From the NCBI GenBank assembly GCA_018417955.1, contig JACTVC010000004.1, positions 2,480,001 to 2,544,000 of the forward strand: 64,000 bases of DNA, in the 5' to 3' direction. The notes under the pieces are model-generated. The model saw only the letters and a list, made by a program, of their open reading frames with translations, was not told the origin of the DNA and did not search any database. The DNA comes from Laccaria trichodermophora. Taxonomy: Eukaryota; Basidiomycota; Agaricomycetes; Agaricales; Hydnangiaceae. The stretch's first letter is position 1. The number at the start of each line of letters is the position of its first letter. A program made the position numbers and the translations under genes. Below are positions 9,639 through 22,284 of the stretch, one piece after another.

Positions 9639-12589
9639 ATTTAAATCCGCTGGGATGGGTTCCCGAAGGATATATCAGCGCATTCTTCGGCAAAAGTGTT
9701 TTGAATATTTTGATGCGGAGACATTTTACTATGCATATTTGACACTGCGGCGTTGGTTTTGAAAGCTTGAGGCTTAGATAGTCGAAAGTTTGGGATTTGA
9801 TTACTATGATCATGAGTAACGCTTATAACTTTAACGATGAGCTGAGGTCGGCTTTCGATACCGCTGATATGAGTTCGCCAACGCCAGGCGTGGAGAACTT
9901 GGACTCTTGTCTGACTCGCATACTTTCCAGACGTTGTTGAGTGATGATGCTCTGGAGCTTGCAAAGTTGAGGTCCGGGGAATTCGTGGAGGAATGCTAGA
10001 AGACTGATCACCTGATCAACAACAATTTAAGGCCAACGTTAACATCAACGTTGACTAGTCTTCGACTGCCATCATCTCGGACATGAACCCCCTCGTTTAG
10101 GTGAGTGTCGTTTTGACGTTGCCCTTAACCACCACCGTTCGACGACAGACACAAGGTTGCTCTAGGTTCTACCCACCAGCACCTTTGGTTGAGGATGAAA
10201 AACGCGTTATTCATCTGATTGTCAACAAACTTACGTCGGTCTCTTAGAGAGGTCATGGGAGGCGGAGATGATGGGTAATCGAGTACGTGTTTCTCAGATC
10301 CATCCAGCCCTCTTCTCGCTGACGAGTCATCTAGTGCCACTCAAGTCTCTTGCTGGCGCATACCGGTCACCATCCATACTTTCTCCCTTTGTGACGCAAT
10401 CTCAAGCGGCATATACACTGCCCGTCAACTTGAGGACTGGGGGACGAGTCCAGAAGATTGCGTCATGGATTTGCACGGTCCGTCGACGCTCTATCCCTGT
10501 CTAAGTTCTAGTTTTGACAATGCGTACATTAGTACAGTACCATTTCCTCGGACTCGGTTCACGCACGCCAGGGATAATCGATAGGCTCCAGTCCCTACGG
10601 CGATGTGCTGAGGACGACTCGTAGCAGAAATGAGATTTTGATGAGGTGCAGAGAAAAGGGTAGTTGCAGGAGAGGGGTCAAGGCTAGTGTTCTATAGCAG
10701 GTATGGACGTCAATTCTTCCGCGGATCAATTTCTGCTAAGATATCTTCATTTCTAGAGGGCAGTTCGCTACTTCATAGAAACGCCGGTACCAGTCTGCCG
10801 TTCTAGGCCATTTCTTTTTGTTCAAGCTTAAGAATGACCAAGACACGTTCAACTCGACTCACTATGGCGCATCAAATCGCCTTGGACTAAAGTGCTGGGA
10901 GACGTCTTGCTTTGGGTACGGCTTCAACATTTCTGGCTTTCGACGACGAGCTAATCACACATTCCTTTTGCAGGCTCAATGAAATGGCAACTCTGAGGCA
11001 TCGAATTTACACAAACGAGCCCACCTTCCCGTAGGTGATGAACCAACGCCGACGCGGGGGCTATTCGTTATGTTTTTAAGCCTCTCAGCGGGGACGAGGG
11101 GCAACAGCTTCTGCTTGGAGAGGACACCATTATATCATCTCGGAAAGGACGATTGCAAAAACAAACTAGTACTAGACCCGTGGCAACCGCGTCCTCAACC
11201 ATCATCGATTCCACTAACTCTGCGTCTATAATCTCGCCACCATTCGTGCTCCTCCGATACAAGCTCAACTTTCATATCCGCCTTTCCAGGAACTCAAACC
11301 TGTTTAGCTCCTGCCCTCGAAACTCGGTGTGAGTCTGCAACCTCTTACGGGGGATAAGGGGTCGAAAGGACACTGAGGTTTGAGCTTACAATCCGGGGCG
11401 TAATGTTAGGCAGTACGTGTCCTGTCGGACTCATACAAACTTCGTTTTGCTGATAACCTTCTGTCGTCCAGTTATTCAAACGATGCCGGTTTTTATGGGT
11501 CTCAAAAACCTTGCCTTGAACCGCCAGAAGCCCATACTTGTGCAACCCCTTTCTACGCGTCAACCACTTTCAAGTGACTTGGGATCAAAGAAAACGGAGA
11601 CGCGGTTCAGGTGGCCACGTTTTGGCTTTCATAAACGACCGTGTTGTTGCTGAGGTGCAAGGTATGTTCCCTCTATTATCGACTTTCTTCGGAGCTCCTG
11701 ATCATGCATCTCACAGTTCACCCAGCATGGAATACCTCAACTCACGCATTTAAGCACGACGATATAAACAACATCTTGTAAGACACCTGTACTTCCAGAA
11801 CCGACGCTGAGGGCGGTTCACCAGCCCATTGAAACCCCAGCCAGTTCATGCTCTGCGTTGACGCTGTCCTATCACGTAACACATGTTTCATGTTCAACAT
11901 ACATTGCAGTCCGACACAGCGCTGCCGATCGTTCACTTCAACAACAAAATCCGACGTATTCAACTTTTACATGATCTTGCAAACCTCTCGAGCCTTCTAT
12001 TCAATCTCGAAACCTTTACTCTCCCTGTGAACACGATGCCCTCTTCCTACCCTTCGAAAATCAAAAATGCTATTTGGTAACGAGACGTCAACGTACGTCC
12101 TCTTTTGCTTTGCCTCCTTTCTCGATGACGAGCTAACGGGTTGCGTTTCATAGGTTTGATGACATGGCAGTCGGGCCTGTACTCCAAATCATCAACATCG
12201 TACTTGCGAGAACGCCGTCCGACGCCTGCCGGTGGTGACGAGCCAACATCGATGCAAGAGGTACTTGTACCGTTCGTTGTGATTCTCCGTCAGACTAACC
12301 AAGCTCTTAGCGGCGACGGGCAGCAAAACATACAGTGCACAGAGGAACAACATCACCATGTACATTTCAGAGAGGGCGAATGGAGGAGGGCCATTAACGG
12401 TTTGAACTACGAGATGCAGTTCTGTCAGAGGGGGTGATCGCGTACAGGGCAGGCAGTAGTAGACGTAGGCAATATTTTACATAAACGAGGATACCAATGA
12501 GAAATGATTAATGAGAGCCGGATGGTGTGACAGAAGAGCAGTGCTAGTGAACCTTTGAAGGGGTACCTTACTTCCCCAACATCTCCCTA
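9639..12589. other. Region with degenerate exon-like blocks, partly duplicated at 0.9-1.6 kb
   Basis: No gene can be called with confidence. From 10,330 the sequence parallels 886-1590. Blocks near 11,410-11,660 (frame containing GGHVLAFINDRVVAEVQ followed by GT), 11,880-12,080 (LLHDLANLSSLLFNLETF) and 12,155-12,230 (FDDMAVGPVLQIINIVLAR, preceded by an acceptor-like TTTCATAG) look like exons of a spliced protein gene. I could not connect them. A block like the last recurs at about 15,447 and 1757, so it belongs to the duplicated module. Confidence 0.35.
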
Positions 12590-13830
12590 ACCCAACCTCT
12601 CAGTCCAGATCAAAGTCAAAAACCTCCTCCCAATCACCCTCCCTCGTATCACCTTCCTCACCCGCGTACAGCGTCAGCGAGGCTCAGAGCGTCAGTCCAA
12701 GCACCGTCTTCGGTTTGGAGGAGCAACTGCCTGTTCGAGAGGCTGGTGGACGGATCAGTGCACCTGGTGGCAGTTTCCCAATGACAGGAAGGGTGGATTG
12801 TGACATGTGTTGATGAGCTCTGTCAGACACAGACGCGGAGGTCCGGCTCAACGAAGTGGTTATGACGCGAATTCGAGGTTCCTCCAATCGAGTGAACGCC
12901 GTTCGTAGACTTTGACTTTTTGCGCGCGTACAGGCTTCCGTCGAGATATGCATCTTCGACGTCGTCCTCTGCTGATGGAGGAGGGGCAGATACGAAGTGG
13001 CCAAAACCTTCCCTCGATTGCTGAGAGTGGGATTGCGAACGAGAGTGAGACCCCCAGGAAGACGTAGCTGTCGTCCCCCCACCAGTCCCAGCACCACTAG
13101 GCCGCTTCAGCGACGCCAACCCACCACTCCTCTGAAACCCTTCAAATTCCTCCCCATCGCCAACCACACCAAGCCGCTTCATCTCCTTCCTCGCCTTCCT
13201 CCTTTGCCTCCTCTCCTCCTTTTCCTCGAGACGCTTCGCCTCCGCCTCGGCTGCTTCAGTAGCTTTGGAGACGGAGATTTTTTGGATTGTGGATATATCT
13301 AGCGGACCGGCGTCAGAGTCGAAGGTTTGGGTGGTTAGGGTTGTTGTGGGCGTGCTGCTGCGGTGAGGACGGAATAAGGGTGCATTGTCAGCGCCGTCGT
13401 CTGGGAGTTGGATGGGTGGCCGTCCAGAGAGATCAAACCCAAATAATGGTATCCTCCTAAGCTGCTCGTTCTTCCTCTCCCCCGTACTAGACTTGGACTT
13501 CCGTTTTCTTCCTCTTCCAGTATTCGAACGCAAAGAATGCGTCTCCGCACGCGCATTATCCGAATAGTCCGCTGGTAGACCTTGCTCGTCAACGCGCGGG
13601 GGATGGGGTTGATCATGGGGTTGTACGGCTCTGACCGTTCTTCCGATGATGTCGAACTGGGCCGTTGATAGGCGTGTAAACTATCAGCGAAAGAAACGGG
13701 ACGAAGATGGGGCATGCATGAGCCCAATGCAATTCGGTCCACGAGAACGGTGTTGTCAATTGGCAGGAGGGGTTGTTGGCTTGGGGAATGGAGGGAAAGC
13801 ACAAGGGGACGTGATTGTAATCACCCGCAA
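12590..13830 (-). pseudogene. Gene X copy B, frameshifted and with its C-terminal part inverted
   Basis: Minus-strand frames at 12,823-13,533 and 13,600-13,800 match gene X copy A (IALGSCMPHLRPVSFADSLH, EERRQRRKARKEMKR, GEEFEGFQRSGGLA), but at least two frameshifts separate the conserved segments. The counterpart of the C-terminal part (QSRSRSNTSSQSPSLQSPSS ... LEEDELPVRE) is instead on the plus strand at about 12,593-12,795, reading SSQSPSLVSPSSPAYSVSEA and LEEQLPVREAGG. A breakpoint near 12,800-12,820 therefore separates an inverted 200-bp C-terminal segment. Copy B is also shorter in the middle. Confidence 0.75.
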
Positions 13831-14049
13831 GGTCGTAGCTAGCCCTCAGAGGACGTGTTGCCATTGTGCAGTGCTTTGCGGAAATTGGGGTCAGATTGAT
13901 CCATTGAAGCAAGGCATACCTCAGAGAAACATCCGCATCCCAAGAAGAACGTGGAATGAGGTCGTGTATAGGAGGTAAGGAAGGAGAGAGGGGCTAAGCG
14001 CTGTAAGCTCCGGCCCTCGTCGATAACAAGGGTAAAACGTCGCAAAAAA

Positions 14050-16029
14050 TACGCGATAACCGTTGTGTTGTAAGTATTGGCGCATTGAAGGTCTGTGTAC
14101 CGAGGTTTAGTTCACTGTGAGAGACGTGATGGCAACAATACACACCTGAAAAAACTTGCTGGGGCCACTTCTCTCAATCCTCAACGTCTTAAACGTAGTA
14201 ACCGTACGTCTCCAAAACAAATAACGGCCCGGAATCCACAGTGCTAAGATGGTGTTCATCGTAAGTTAGACCTGATTAGTATAGAAACAAGATACGTACT
14301 TCACGACCTTGCTCGCTTGACGAGCTGATGCGATTCGTCGATAGTGCGGGTCCTTGAGTACATCGTTGACGGTGGAGGAAAGAGACGCGGAAAACAAACG
14401 TTGGTCAACAAGAATTTGATCAACGTTCACGACGACGACGACCATCATCTCCGCCCAACTTTACTAGTGTATCACCTACCGTTCGCCCGCCTTGAATTTT
14501 ACTCAATGTTATCTTCGCGTTTGAGACTCGAGCTGTCCAGCTCTCCTTCCCGAGACTCGCTCAGGTGAGAACTCAAATAATCTGTCTTTAGAAATGGCTC
14601 ATTGAGTGTCAAGCTAACCCTGGAATCAAGAGGTCACTCGCCCACAAGCTTCTAAGCGTAAAGCTGGTAAATGCTTTAGAAAGTCCACCGCACCGGGGAT
14701 ATACGATACGGCATGGGCCTGAGGCAGCAGTACGTATCCATCCATATTCTTTCAGCTATTTTGTCACTTACAACCCTCGTTTCTCTCCGTCAGTGAGGTA
14801 ATGTCAGTTTCCTCGTGTCCCGCGAATGCTTCACTGCCGTAATCCTGGTTCGCGGATGTTTTGAAAACACTGTCCCGTCAACCAACCCTCAAATCAGATG
14901 AGATACCGACGACAAATGGAGGGAGTTTGGCTGTAAATATCAAGGCTACGTATGCGACTGCCTTGTCGCTGAAGTTCATGGTATGTGCCCTTTTTCATCA
15001 CCTTGCTGCAAAATGCTCATCACGCGTTCAGGACGACGAACGATGGAGCGTAGTAGGTCTTCACGGCGCAGAGGGGAGGCTAGTCGCGCAACGCTGAACG
15101 TGTTGCGCTGTCTCCCATAGTTCGGGCGACGTTTCCCTTTGGAAAGCACCATCACCAGAGAGTGGTTTAGCCATCCGTACCAACTCACTTCTGCGGCGAT
15201 CGGCTGCCCTGTGCTCCGTGACGACGTTGCCCTTGGTCCGCCCACTTTTATCTCAGCATTCAGCAGCTCCACCAACGGCCCACCCGACAACAAGCCGTGG
15301 TAATGCGGTTCTCCATGTGCTGTCAGTCCCACGTCGAATCTCGGACTAACCCAGAAGTATTGAACGATACCACCAGGGTTTTTCTTGCTCTTGGTACTAC
15401 ATAGCTGCTCCCTGTTGACGATGACCTTATCGATTGGTCTTTTGTAGGATCCGTGACGTGGCGAGACCCTTGCAGCGAGAAACCAAGATCACCCATGCGA
15501 CCCCATCGTTCGTCGCCTGCCGGATGGCTATTCAGCTGAGGCGCTCTTCAATCAGTATCCACCTGCAGCGCATGAAATACAATCGGCGGTCTTGCGATTC
15601 AGACAACGATACTTTGGCATGGAGAGCGGGGGTGTGAGGCAATTTGAGGATGAGTGATGGGATGCCCTGGTTTAGGATGCTGGGTTAGGTACGTGTGCTC
15701 GTCTTTGTCCGTACTCAACATCTAATATTTGTTTTAGACTTCTGGTATTATCATCTCCATGGTGGATTTTCTTGTATTTCAAATCTATGAATCAAAATAC
15801 AGCCCTTTCTTCTCTTCGTCGCCTTGAAGGGCGCCGTTCGGCTTCCCTTTGTCGCCGTTTTTCTGTTTACGATATTTGTTCCGGCGCTTCCTCGGTGACT
15901 TAACGCCGAGTGGGCGTTAACGTGCTTCATCAGCCCTTGAGGGATGTCAATCAAAAACGTCAGCTGACGCTGTGAAGCGCATTTCGAGAATTGACGCCGC
16001 ACAGCATCGACACTCTCTTCCGAACCACC
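14050..16029. other. Duplicated flank of gene X copy B and leader of the NLR; no gene called
   Basis: The first 520 nt match 7155-7590 (upstream of gene X copy A). The rest matches 1590-2330 in the CpG-depleted copy. Short open stretches exist, for example an exon-like block at 15,447 (IRDVARPLQRETKI, VACRMAIQL) preceded by TTTTGTAG. No recognisable product could be assembled. Confidence 0.4.
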
Positions 16030-19000
16030 ATGTCTGATCCTAGTGGCTCCCACAAAAATCCTTTAAAACGCAACTTTGAGGAATTGCCTGATCACCTCAC
16101 AATCGCTGAGGGCCCACGTAATAAACGCCGTAGCGGTTCGAGGTTAGAGTCCAATAATCCCACGTTGCTTGATAGCATCCTGACAAGATGCAGGTTGACT
16201 TCTGCAACGGCGCCTGACGTTGAAGGGGCGGCGACGTCTCTGGTGTGTGTTTACAAATTACAATAGATGCTTACATTATTTGGCTCACAATCCTTGCTTC
16301 TGACACTAGCATGTAATGCAGGGAGCACACAATGTCGTTATGAGGGATTCCACACTCTATGTGGCACAAAATGTGTGTCTTTTCATCAAGGCTTTTATGG
16401 TTTGAGATATGGATCTGACTTTTTGTTAAGATTGAAGTTCATAAAGATGCCGGCAGGGGTCAAGATGATATACTCCTTGTTCCCCAAAGACCCAATTCAA
16501 GTGCATTATTTACAGGTCGTGAGGATGTTCTCAAGAGGCTAATGGATCACTTTGCACCTCAGAATCAAGTAGATGGAGGCAGAAAGTCATTTTTGTTGTA
16601 TGGTATGGGGGGAATTGGGAAGACACAGATTTGTTTGAAGTTTGTTGAAGAGATGGCTGAAAAGTAAGTTTTTTCACACATATTATTTCTGATGTTATGA
16701 CAAGTACACATAGATTCTCCCATGTTTTCTGGATTGATGCATCTTCTGAAGATACTATTGCTCTTGGTTTGAAGGGTCTTTGTTCTCATCCTGAGGCTAA
16801 AGCTGCTAATATCTCTGTGTCCTCTATGTCTGCTCTTATCTGGATTGCATCTCTGCAGTCTAAATGGCTGCTGGTGTTTGACAATGCTGATGGTGCACCT
16901 GAAGTTGTAGAGAAATTTATTCCACCTGGTTTTGAGGGCAACATTCTGGTTACTAGCAGAAATCCATCTCTTGGGCGTGTCACATCTTATGAAAACTCTC
17001 TGGAAGTTGATCAGATGGCTGGGAAGGAAGCCATATTACTCTTAGTGAAAGCCAGCAATCTGACTGAGCTGCCAGAAAATGTTTACATCATAGCTCAGCA
17101 GATTGTAAATGAGCTCTGTTGTTTGCCTCTGGCTGTTGATCAAGCAGGAGCTTCCATTCAAGCTGGTCTCTGTAGGATTAACAATTATCTTGATCATCTC
17201 TCTCAACATAGGAAAAAGCTTATGAACCACCCTTCATTTAGAGGAGCATCTCAGTACAATCGTACAGTTTATGAAACATGGGATTTGTCTTTTAATGAAA
17301 TTGAATCAAGAGCAAACAGGGAATCTGATTGGCATGGGAGAGCAGCTGCTCAGGCTGCTATCCTTATTCTTGAGACAGCTGCATTTCTACATCATGAGAA
17401 TATCATTGAGGCTGCTTTTAGAAAGGCTGCTATGGAATTCTCTGAAGGACATCACAGTAAACTAGAACAAAATGTCAAAACCTGCATCACCCAATTGCTT
17501 CAACTGGAAGAAGATCAGTGTTGGAATCAATTTTTCTTTCATGAAGGAATTAGAGTTCTTTTGTCCTTTTCTTTAATCAAACAGGGCTCAACCTCTTCAG
17601 GAACCTATGCCATTCATCCTTTGATGCATCAATGGAGTAGAGATAGGATGTCAATGTCTCAAAAAAGGTGCATGATGCAGGTGTCAAGATTTATCCTTGT
17701 CAACTGCATTACACAAGAGATGACAGTTGAGAATATTGCATTCAACAGACTTCTTGTACCACACATCAAAGCCCATTACCAGTCAGAGAGGGAAAATGGC
17801 TTCAAAAGAGCGTTTGATGATGATGAATATTCCAAATTAAGTTATGTATTCTACAAAAATGGAATGTGGAAAGATGCAGAGGATCTTCAATATCAAATAG
17901 TAGAAATGAGGATGAAGGAGCAGGGGATGAACCATCCATCAACACTGACCAGCATGTCAAATCTTGCAATTACCTATTTATACCAAGGAAAATATGAGGA
18001 GGCTAGGGAGCTGCAGCTGAAAGTCCTGGATCTGCATACAAGGGTGTTGGGGCCAGATCATCCAGATATCTTGAAGAGTATGAATAATCTTGCAGTCACA
18101 TATTCATACCAAGGAAAATATGAGGAGGCTGGGGAGCTGCAGCTGAAAGTCTTGGAGCTGCGTACAAGGGTGTTGGGTCCAGAGCATCCAGATACATTGA
18201 ACAGCATGGAAAATCTTGCAAGGATCCATTCAGACCAAGGAAAACGTAAGGAGGCTGGGGAGCTGAAGCTGAAAGTTGTGGATCTGTATACAAGGGTGTT
18301 GGGGCCAGAACATCCAGATACATTGACCAGCATGGCAAATCTTGCAGTGGTCACATATTCACACCAAGGAAAATATGAGGAGGCTGGGAAGCTACAGCTG
18401 AAAGTCTTGGATCTCCATACAAGGGTGTTGGGGCCAGAACATCCAGATACATTGATAAGCATGGAAAATCTTGCAAGTACCTATTTAGACCAAGGAAAAC
18501 ATGAGGAGACTGAGGAGCTGGACTTGAAAGTTCTGGATCTGCGTACAAGGGTGTTGGGGCCAGAACATCCACATACATTGACCAGCATGAATAATCTTGC
18601 AGTCACATATTCACAACAAGGAAAACACAAGGAGGCTGAGGAGCTGAAGCTGACAGCCTTGGATCTGCATAGAAGGCTGTTGGGGCCAGAACATCCAGGT
18701 ACCTTAAACAGCATGGCAAATCTTGCAGTCATATATTCAGACCAAGGAAAATATGAGGAGGCTGGGAAGCTGGAGCTGAAAGTCTTGGATCTGCGTACAA
18801 GGCTGTTGGGGCCAGAACATCCAGATACATTGACCAGCATGGCAAATCTTGCAAGTACCTATTCAGACCAAGGAAAACATGAGGCTGAAGAGCTGGAGCT
18901 GAAAGTCCTGGATTTGCATAAAAGGGTGCTGGGGCCAGAACATCCAGATACATTGACCAGCATGGCAAATCTTGCAGTCAGATTTGCTAACCAAAAAAAA

Positions 19001-19177
19001 TATGAGGAAGCTGCAGAGCTGGAAGTAAATGTTCTGGATCTGCGTAAAAGGATCCTGGGGCCTGAACATCCAGATACTTTGACTAGCATGGAAAATCTTG
19101 CAAAAACATATTCATGGCAAGGGAAATATGAGGAGGCCAAGGCACTGCAGCTGAAGTCTCTGGAATTGCATAAATAA
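16030..19177 (+). CDS. NOD-like receptor: NB-ARC plus ten TPR repeats
   Basis: Four exons (16030-16242, 16310-16372, 16431-16663, 16714-19177) join in frame to about 990 residues; every intron has GT-AG ends and is 50-67 nt. The N-terminal 70 residues are unrecognised, followed by VMQGAHNVVMRDS, a motif also kept in the first copy. Walker A GMGGIGKT lies at about 150-157 and Walker B LLVFDNAD at about 222-229. NILVTSRNPSLG and CCLPLAVDQAGA correspond to the RNBS-B/sensor and GLPL motifs. A helical, winged-helix-like region follows, then ten 42-residue TPRs from about residue 575 to the end. One has an extra Val and one lacks a residue. In fungi such STAND proteins are thought to act in non-self recognition and programmed cell death; the ligand is unknown. 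The start is set by frame conservation with the first copy. Confidence 0.85.
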
Positions 19178-20224
19178 TCTTTCAAGGTGCAGTTCAGTCC
19201 CACTTTTTGCCCCCCAAACAACTAACCAAGGACATTTATTCCAGGATATGATAACATGTTTTTCAATCAACCAAAGAAAAAGCCATAAGGAATTGAAAAT
19301 CTAGCTTATGAACTTCAGAAAGAAAATAGTGCCTGTCCTGCATGACTTATGAGGAAGAAAGAAATGATGCTTGGTGACTGTCATCGTAGTGGGGGGGGAT
19401 TTGAAGGTTCAGAAGACAGGCTTTCCATTTCAACACAGAGGTATGTCCCCTCTTATTTTCTCATAAATAACATGTAGAATTGGAGAAGACAAAGAAAATT
19501 CTGACATCATAAAATCTACAAAAAAAACGAACAAAAAAAATGAAATGTGGCCATGGATCAGATCAAAGGTAGGACATCTTCATATATACAAGCTTTTCAT
19601 ATACATACCTCATGGTGCTGCTCTCCCAACTGAGCTATGCCCCCTGTAAAATAATGTTATGGAATAAGTATTGCAATTAGTAGTAGAGTGATAAGAAACA
19701 GTAAGATTTGCGACCCACACTGAAGCATGACGTCGACCAGGCTGGAATGAATGAAGGTAACTTGTAAGGAATGACATACATACTAAACAATACAAGCATA
19801 TGTTTGAAATCCTAAAATCCACGAAAGAATGAACAAAAAAATGAAAATGTGGCCATGGATGCATGTGGATCAAAGGTAAGACACCTTCATAATATATACA
19901 AGCTTTTTATGTACATACCTCATGGTGCTGCTCTCCCAACTGAGCTCTGCCCCCTGAAAATAATGGTATGGAATAAGTATTGCAATTAGTAGGACATTAA
20001 TAAGAAACAGAAAGATTTGCGACCTGCACCAAAGCATGACAAGGCCACAATGAAGGTGACTTGTAAGGAATGACATACTAAAAGAAATAAGCATATGATA
20101 CATCAATCCTCCATCCATCCAGCATATATAATTAAGTATGAGCATAGAAGTAGCAGTCATGGTTGAGGAGGGGCATACGGAAGTGAAAGAACAGGTTGGT
20201 CTATCCAGAAAAGATACATGTAGG
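19178..20224. other. NLR downstream region with an internal tandem duplication
   Basis: The first 390 nt match 4166-4556, and the site matching the MITE insertion is empty here. The segment beginning GATCAAAGGTAGGACATC (about 19,562) recurs at about 19,870 (GATCAAAGGTAAGACACC), giving two copies of a roughly 300-nt unit. Each copy includes the box A tRNA-like sequence described at 5372-5410. No protein gene is seen. Confidence 0.6.
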
Positions 20225-20378
20225 CCATGGCGCTCACACCCCATCTCCACCTCCATTCCCTACCCTACGCTCCACCTCCTCATCCCCCTGCCTAGCCAAA
20301 AACGCACCAAAATCCCTAGACCTCTTCCCCCCTCCCCCTCCAAAGCCTGTCATCAGTAATCCGCCACTACCATTAGTA

Positions 20379-21159
20379 GGTACCATTTACATCATGAAAA
20401 CCTGGCAGTTGCCATGAGGCATCTTGATCAGCTACCGTGAATGAAATGAAATGATTTCATTTCATTCATGGCACTTATTTCATTTCTTCCAGAAAAGGTG
20501 TGTTTCATTCATTTGCAATGATTTTTTCATTTTTTGTTTCATTCTTTTCCAGGGAAAATAAAACACCTTTTGCCTCATTCTGTTTCATTCTCACTTCTGC
20601 TTCATTCCTGCCAGAAAGAATAAGTTTGATTCTGCTTCATTCATTCCTGACAATTATTTCATTCTTTGTTTCATTCTTGCCAGAGGATTGAATATTTCAT
20701 TCATTTTCAATGAGTATTGCATTCTTTCTGGACAGTTATTTCAATGATGTAGTACATGTACAAATAAGGAAATAATATACAAATGATGCCTGATATGGGT
20801 TGTGCCCTTCTGCAGTGGATTGAGGGGCCATATGGGGGTATTTTTGGATTTGAGGCAGATATATGCAAAGAGCTAGCAGTGGTGTTACCAAATAGGGCAC
20901 TTACATTTTGTTCCCATCAATTACATAATCACCTCCCATCTTACAATGGAATGAAACACATGCACCAAAATGAATGAAACGAAAATGAGGCAGCTCAATG
21001 ACATGGATGAAGCCAAAATGAAAGAAATTCCAGTTCATTGCAAGCAGTTCTATTTCATTGCCATGGACAGGAATGAAAAACTGTTTCATTCCAACATGGT
21101 AGCTGATCAAGATGGCCTGTGGCAACTGCCATGTTTTCATGATGTAAATGGTAGCTACC
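20379..21159. mobile_element. 781-bp TIR element with TTTCATTC/GAATGAAA repeats
   Basis: Terminal inverted repeats of about 55-60 nt: the left one reads GGTACCATTTACATCATGAA and runs to GATCAGCTACC near 20,434, and the right one mirrors it from about 21,100. The interior has GAATGAAA/TTTCATTC runs in opposite orientations near the two ends (20,435-20,720 and 20,945-21,090). Gene X copy A has no such element at the matching place, giving an empty site. A diverged flanking duplication (ACTACCATTA versus ACTGCCAATT) may be a 9-10 bp target duplication, as in MULE-type elements. The array at 1-882 belongs to the same family. Confidence 0.75.
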
Positions 21160-22284
21160 AGTCCCACCACTGCCAATTTGACCAACCGGGAATCCACCAC
21201 CATCACCTCCTCCAATCCATCCAGTGAACGCTTCTTCTTCTCAAACAGGTAACTCATCATCCTCCAAATCAAAGAATCCCTGTCCCTGCTCTATGGTACT
21301 TGGATTAATGATCTGAGCCTGCATGTCGCTGAATGTGGATGAAGAGGGGGATTGGAGGGAGGGTGATTGTGAGGAAGTGTTGGATCTTGATCGTGATTGG
21401 GAGGTTGAGGAGTGTTTGGATTTGGATTTGGATTTGGGCTGGTTGTGGACAGTGGGATTGGGGATGGATTGAAGGTGTTGGACTCAGTCAGACGAAGATG
21501 CAGATGTACAGCTCAGCAATGAGCGATTATGACATGATTCTGAGGTCTCCCTGTTTGAGTGATGAGTGATGCTTGTAGACTTTTTGCATGCGTAAAGGCT
21601 TCTGTCCAGATCTGCATGTTCGTCATCTTCCTCTGCTGCTGCTGTTGTTGGAGGAGAAAGAGGGGCAGATACAAAGTGTCCAGGACCTTCCCTTGATTGC
21701 TGGGATTGAGAGTGAGAGTGAGATCAGGAATGAGACCCAGACGAAGATGTTGCCGTAGTGCCCTCACCAGCACCACTAGGCTGCTTCAGCAAAGCCAACC
21801 CACCACTCCCCTGAAACTCTTCAAACTACTCCCCATCACCAACAACACCAGCCTACACAAGCCTCTTTATCTCCTTCCTCGCCTTCCTCCTTTGTCTCCT
21901 CTCCTCTTTTTCCCTGAGACGCTTTGCTTCCACTTCATGCTTTGGTGGCTTTGGACATGGAGATGGATTGGATGGTGGATATGTCTAGGGGAGTGGCGTC
22001 GGAGTTGAAGGTTTGGATAGTTAGTGTTGTTGTGGGTGTGCTGCCACCCCCGCTGCTGCTGCTGTGGTGATGGCAGAATAAAGGCACATTGTCGTCAGCG
22101 TTGTCATTGTCGAGTGGGAGTTGGATGGGTTGTGGTTGGCCAAAGAGGTCGAATCCAAACAGGGTTATTCTCCTAGGTTTCCCATTTGCATTCACCTTGG
22201 ACTTGGACTTGTGTTTTCATCTCCCCCCTCTGCCTCCTCTTCCAGGGTTTGAACACAGAGAAAGCATCTCTGCATGCTCGTTAT

